From positions 1-24,135 of the forward strand of contig JBOFLO010000071.1 of the NCBI GenBank assembly GCA_051657905.1: 24,135 nt of DNA, given 5' to 3'. The position numbers and the translations under genes were made by a program. How positions within the stretch are numbered: the first letter of the stretch is position 1; each line of letters starts with the position of its first letter. Under the pieces are notes generated by a model that was given only the letters and a program-made list of their open reading frames with translations, was not told the origin of the DNA and searched no databases. Below are positions 22,984 through 24,135 of this stretch, piece after piece. Origin of the DNA: JBOFLO01 sp051657905. GTDB taxonomy: Bacteria > Patescibacteriota > Gracilibacteria > UBA1369.

Positions 22984-24135
22984 ATGGCTGACCAAACTCC
23001 ACAAAAAGACCCAAAAAATCAAGTTTTGAACAATACTTTGTTCTTGGAAAAACATGAAGAAAAAGGCCCAGAAAAGGTCTTAACCCCTGAGGAAAAGGCT
23101 GTTGAAGGACTGGAATTTGAGGGTGAAGGAGTGCCAGAGCCGTCCTGGTTGAAAAATCTCAATGAGGAATCTTCGGCTGCCCAGAAATTTGCTGAAAATA
23201 AGGGAAAAGTGGATAAAAAAGACGAGGCAATATTGCAATCTACCGAGAAACCTCTTGTGGCTGCGCCTAATGCGGGTGAAGTTGCTAAGCCAGTTGAAGT
23301 TAAAAAAGAGGAAATTCCGGCACAATTGGTAAAGAAAACAGAGCTTTCTGGTCAAAAACCTGCAGAAAAACCCGTGGAAATTGTCAAAACCGCAGCTGAA
23401 GAAATGACGGCTGAGGAAAAGAAAAAATCAGAGCAGAAGGTTAATGTTTTGCAGAATGTTAATAAGGGATTAGCGGGATTTTTTAGTAAGAGCAAAGAGG
23501 AGATCGAAAAGGCTAAAAGTGCGGGGGTGGAGGAAGCGGGAAGAACTTTGGAAAATTATGATAAAACTCCTGTGGAATTAGCTTTGGAAAAAACTCCAGC
23601 AGGTCAGGCTAAAAAACAAAGTCAGGAGGCAGAACGAAAGGCTTTAACTGAGGCGGAAAAAATTTATCAAGAAGGTATGGCGACTGTGCGTGATTTAATT
23701 GCGCCGTCCTCGATGGATATTCAATATGATCATTTGAGAGTTGAAGGTATGTATGCCAGAAGTTTTATTGTTTATTCTTATCCGCGTTATTTGGATACAA
23801 ACTGGCTTTCGCCCGTGATTAATTTGGATGTGACTATGGATATTGCTCAATTTATTTATCCAATTGAGTCTTCCAAGATTATGAAAATCTTGACTAAAAA
23901 AGTTACTCAGATGCAGTCGGCTATGTCTATGAATGCGGAGAAAGGGTTGGTGCGGGATCCGGGATTGGAAACTGCCTATGAGGATGCGGAAAGTTTACGT
24001 ACGGAAATTCAACGTGGACAAGAGAAGTTTTTCCAATTTTCCATGTATATAACTTTGTATTCTGAAGATTTAAAGAAAATTGATCAGGTTACTAAGCAAT
24101 TGGAGTCGATTTTGGGAAGTAAATTGATTTTAACT
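22984..24135 (+). CDS. VirB4/TraC-like ATPase, N-terminal part (cut by window edge)
   Basis: An open frame of 384 codons runs from the ATG to the window edge. VirB4/TraC proteins are the ATPases of type IV secretion and conjugation machines; many Patescibacteria carry homologues of uncertain role. Residues 237-384 match the N-terminal domain of this family as I recall it: DLIAPSSMDIQYDHLRVEGM, ARSFIVYSYPRY (aromatic strand), NWLSPVINLD, then RGQEKFFQFSMYITLYS and KKIDQVTKQLESILGSKLIL. The Walker A and B motifs would lie beyond the edge and are not seen. Residues 1-220 are an unusual Glu/Lys/Ala/Pro-rich extension, probably disordered, with a helical end (205-230). It has its own promoter and no partner genes in view. 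Its function in pilus, DNA uptake or secretion remains open. Confidence 0.8.
   Translation, partial: MADQTPQKDPKNQVLNNTLFLEKHEEKGPEKVLTPEEKAVEGLEFEGEGVPEPSWLKNLNEESSAAQKFAENKGKVDKKDEAILQSTEKPLVAAPNAGEVAKPVEVKKEEIPAQLVKKTELSGQKPAEKPVEIVKTAAEEMTAEEKKKSEQKVNVLQNVNKGLAGFFSKSKEEIEKAKSAGVEEAGRTLENYDKTPVELALEKTPAGQAKKQSQEAERKALTEAEKIYQEGMATVRDLIAPSSMDIQYDHLRVEGMYARSFIVYSYPRYLDTNWLSPVINLDVTMDIAQFIYPIESSKIMKILTKKVTQMQSAMSMNAEKGLVRDPGLETAYEDAESLRTEIQRGQEKFFQFSMYITLYSEDLKKIDQVTKQLESILGSKLILT

Noticed and set aside
23080..23355. Minus-strand 91-codon frame opposite the VirB4-like gene
   Set aside because: The plus-strand frame is continuous through it with a good promoter, and the minus product is Phe/Leu/Arg-rich antisense.
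1..24135. UGA read as glycine or tryptophan (genetic code 25 or 4)
   Set aside because: All conserved genes are full length under the standard code with no in-frame TGA; Trp is TGG and Gly is GGN.
1..24135. CRISPR array, insertion sequence, integrase, toxin-antitoxin or restriction system
   Set aside because: No direct-repeat array, transposase or defence-related motifs were seen; all gaps are under 150 bases.

Overview
The window is about 24 kb of AT-rich, gene-dense chromosome (my estimate is under 40 % GC) carrying mostly housekeeping genes. Small gene sizes, very tight packing, a fused SecDF, a type IV pilus prepilin peptidase and a VirB4/TraC-like ATPase with a long charged N-terminus fit a Patescibacteria/CPR-type bacterium. 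The phylum-level assignment is inference and could be wrong. All 21 complete genes end in TAA (17) or TAG (4) and none in TGA. None of their start codons has a convincing Shine-Dalgarno sequence. No gene has an in-frame TGA, so the standard code reads correctly.

Layout. (1) Bases 1-2679, minus strand: trpS (cut by the window edge), priA and a small Cys-poor DUF1858-like gene form one operon. (2) Bases 2809-4830: an unknown gene with tlyA on the plus strand, a small unknown minus-strand gene that runs into the tlyA 3' end, and an RDD-family membrane protein on the plus strand. (3) Bases 4844-4920, minus: tRNA-Arg(UCG) with its own promoter. (4) Bases 5042-19759: a nearly uninterrupted 14.7-kb minus-strand block. 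In transcription order it holds tgt, ruvA, glmS, a GH1 beta-glycosidase, two small unknown genes, pyk, ruvC, a membrane-anchored TPR protein, a prepilin peptidase, a GDP-mannose pyrophosphorylase, a cupin and secDF. It closes with an intrinsic terminator at 4985-5020. (5) Bases 19800-20249: rpmE (bL31) as a single-gene unit with a near-consensus promoter and a strong terminator. (6) gyrA (minus) is divergent from a VirB4/TraC-like ATPase gene (plus, cut by the right edge), with promoters for both in a 150-bp gap.

The genes cover DNA repair and topology (PriA, RuvA, RuvC, GyrA), translation (TrpS, TlyA, Tgt, bL31, tRNA-Arg), sugar and energy metabolism (GlmS, pyruvate kinase, GH1, GDP-mannose synthesis) and the envelope (SecDF, prepilin peptidase, TPR protein, RDD protein).

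I found no mobile element, CRISPR array, toxin-antitoxin pair or defence island, and no clear new multi-gene system. The most unusual features sit inside known families: a SecD periplasmic region carrying two parvulin-like (PPIC) domains plus an extra membrane hairpin; a Tgt and a bL31 that have lost their zinc cysteines; a GyrA whose two main quinolone-contact positions are Ala and Met; and a GDP-mannose enzyme pair encoded as two split genes.
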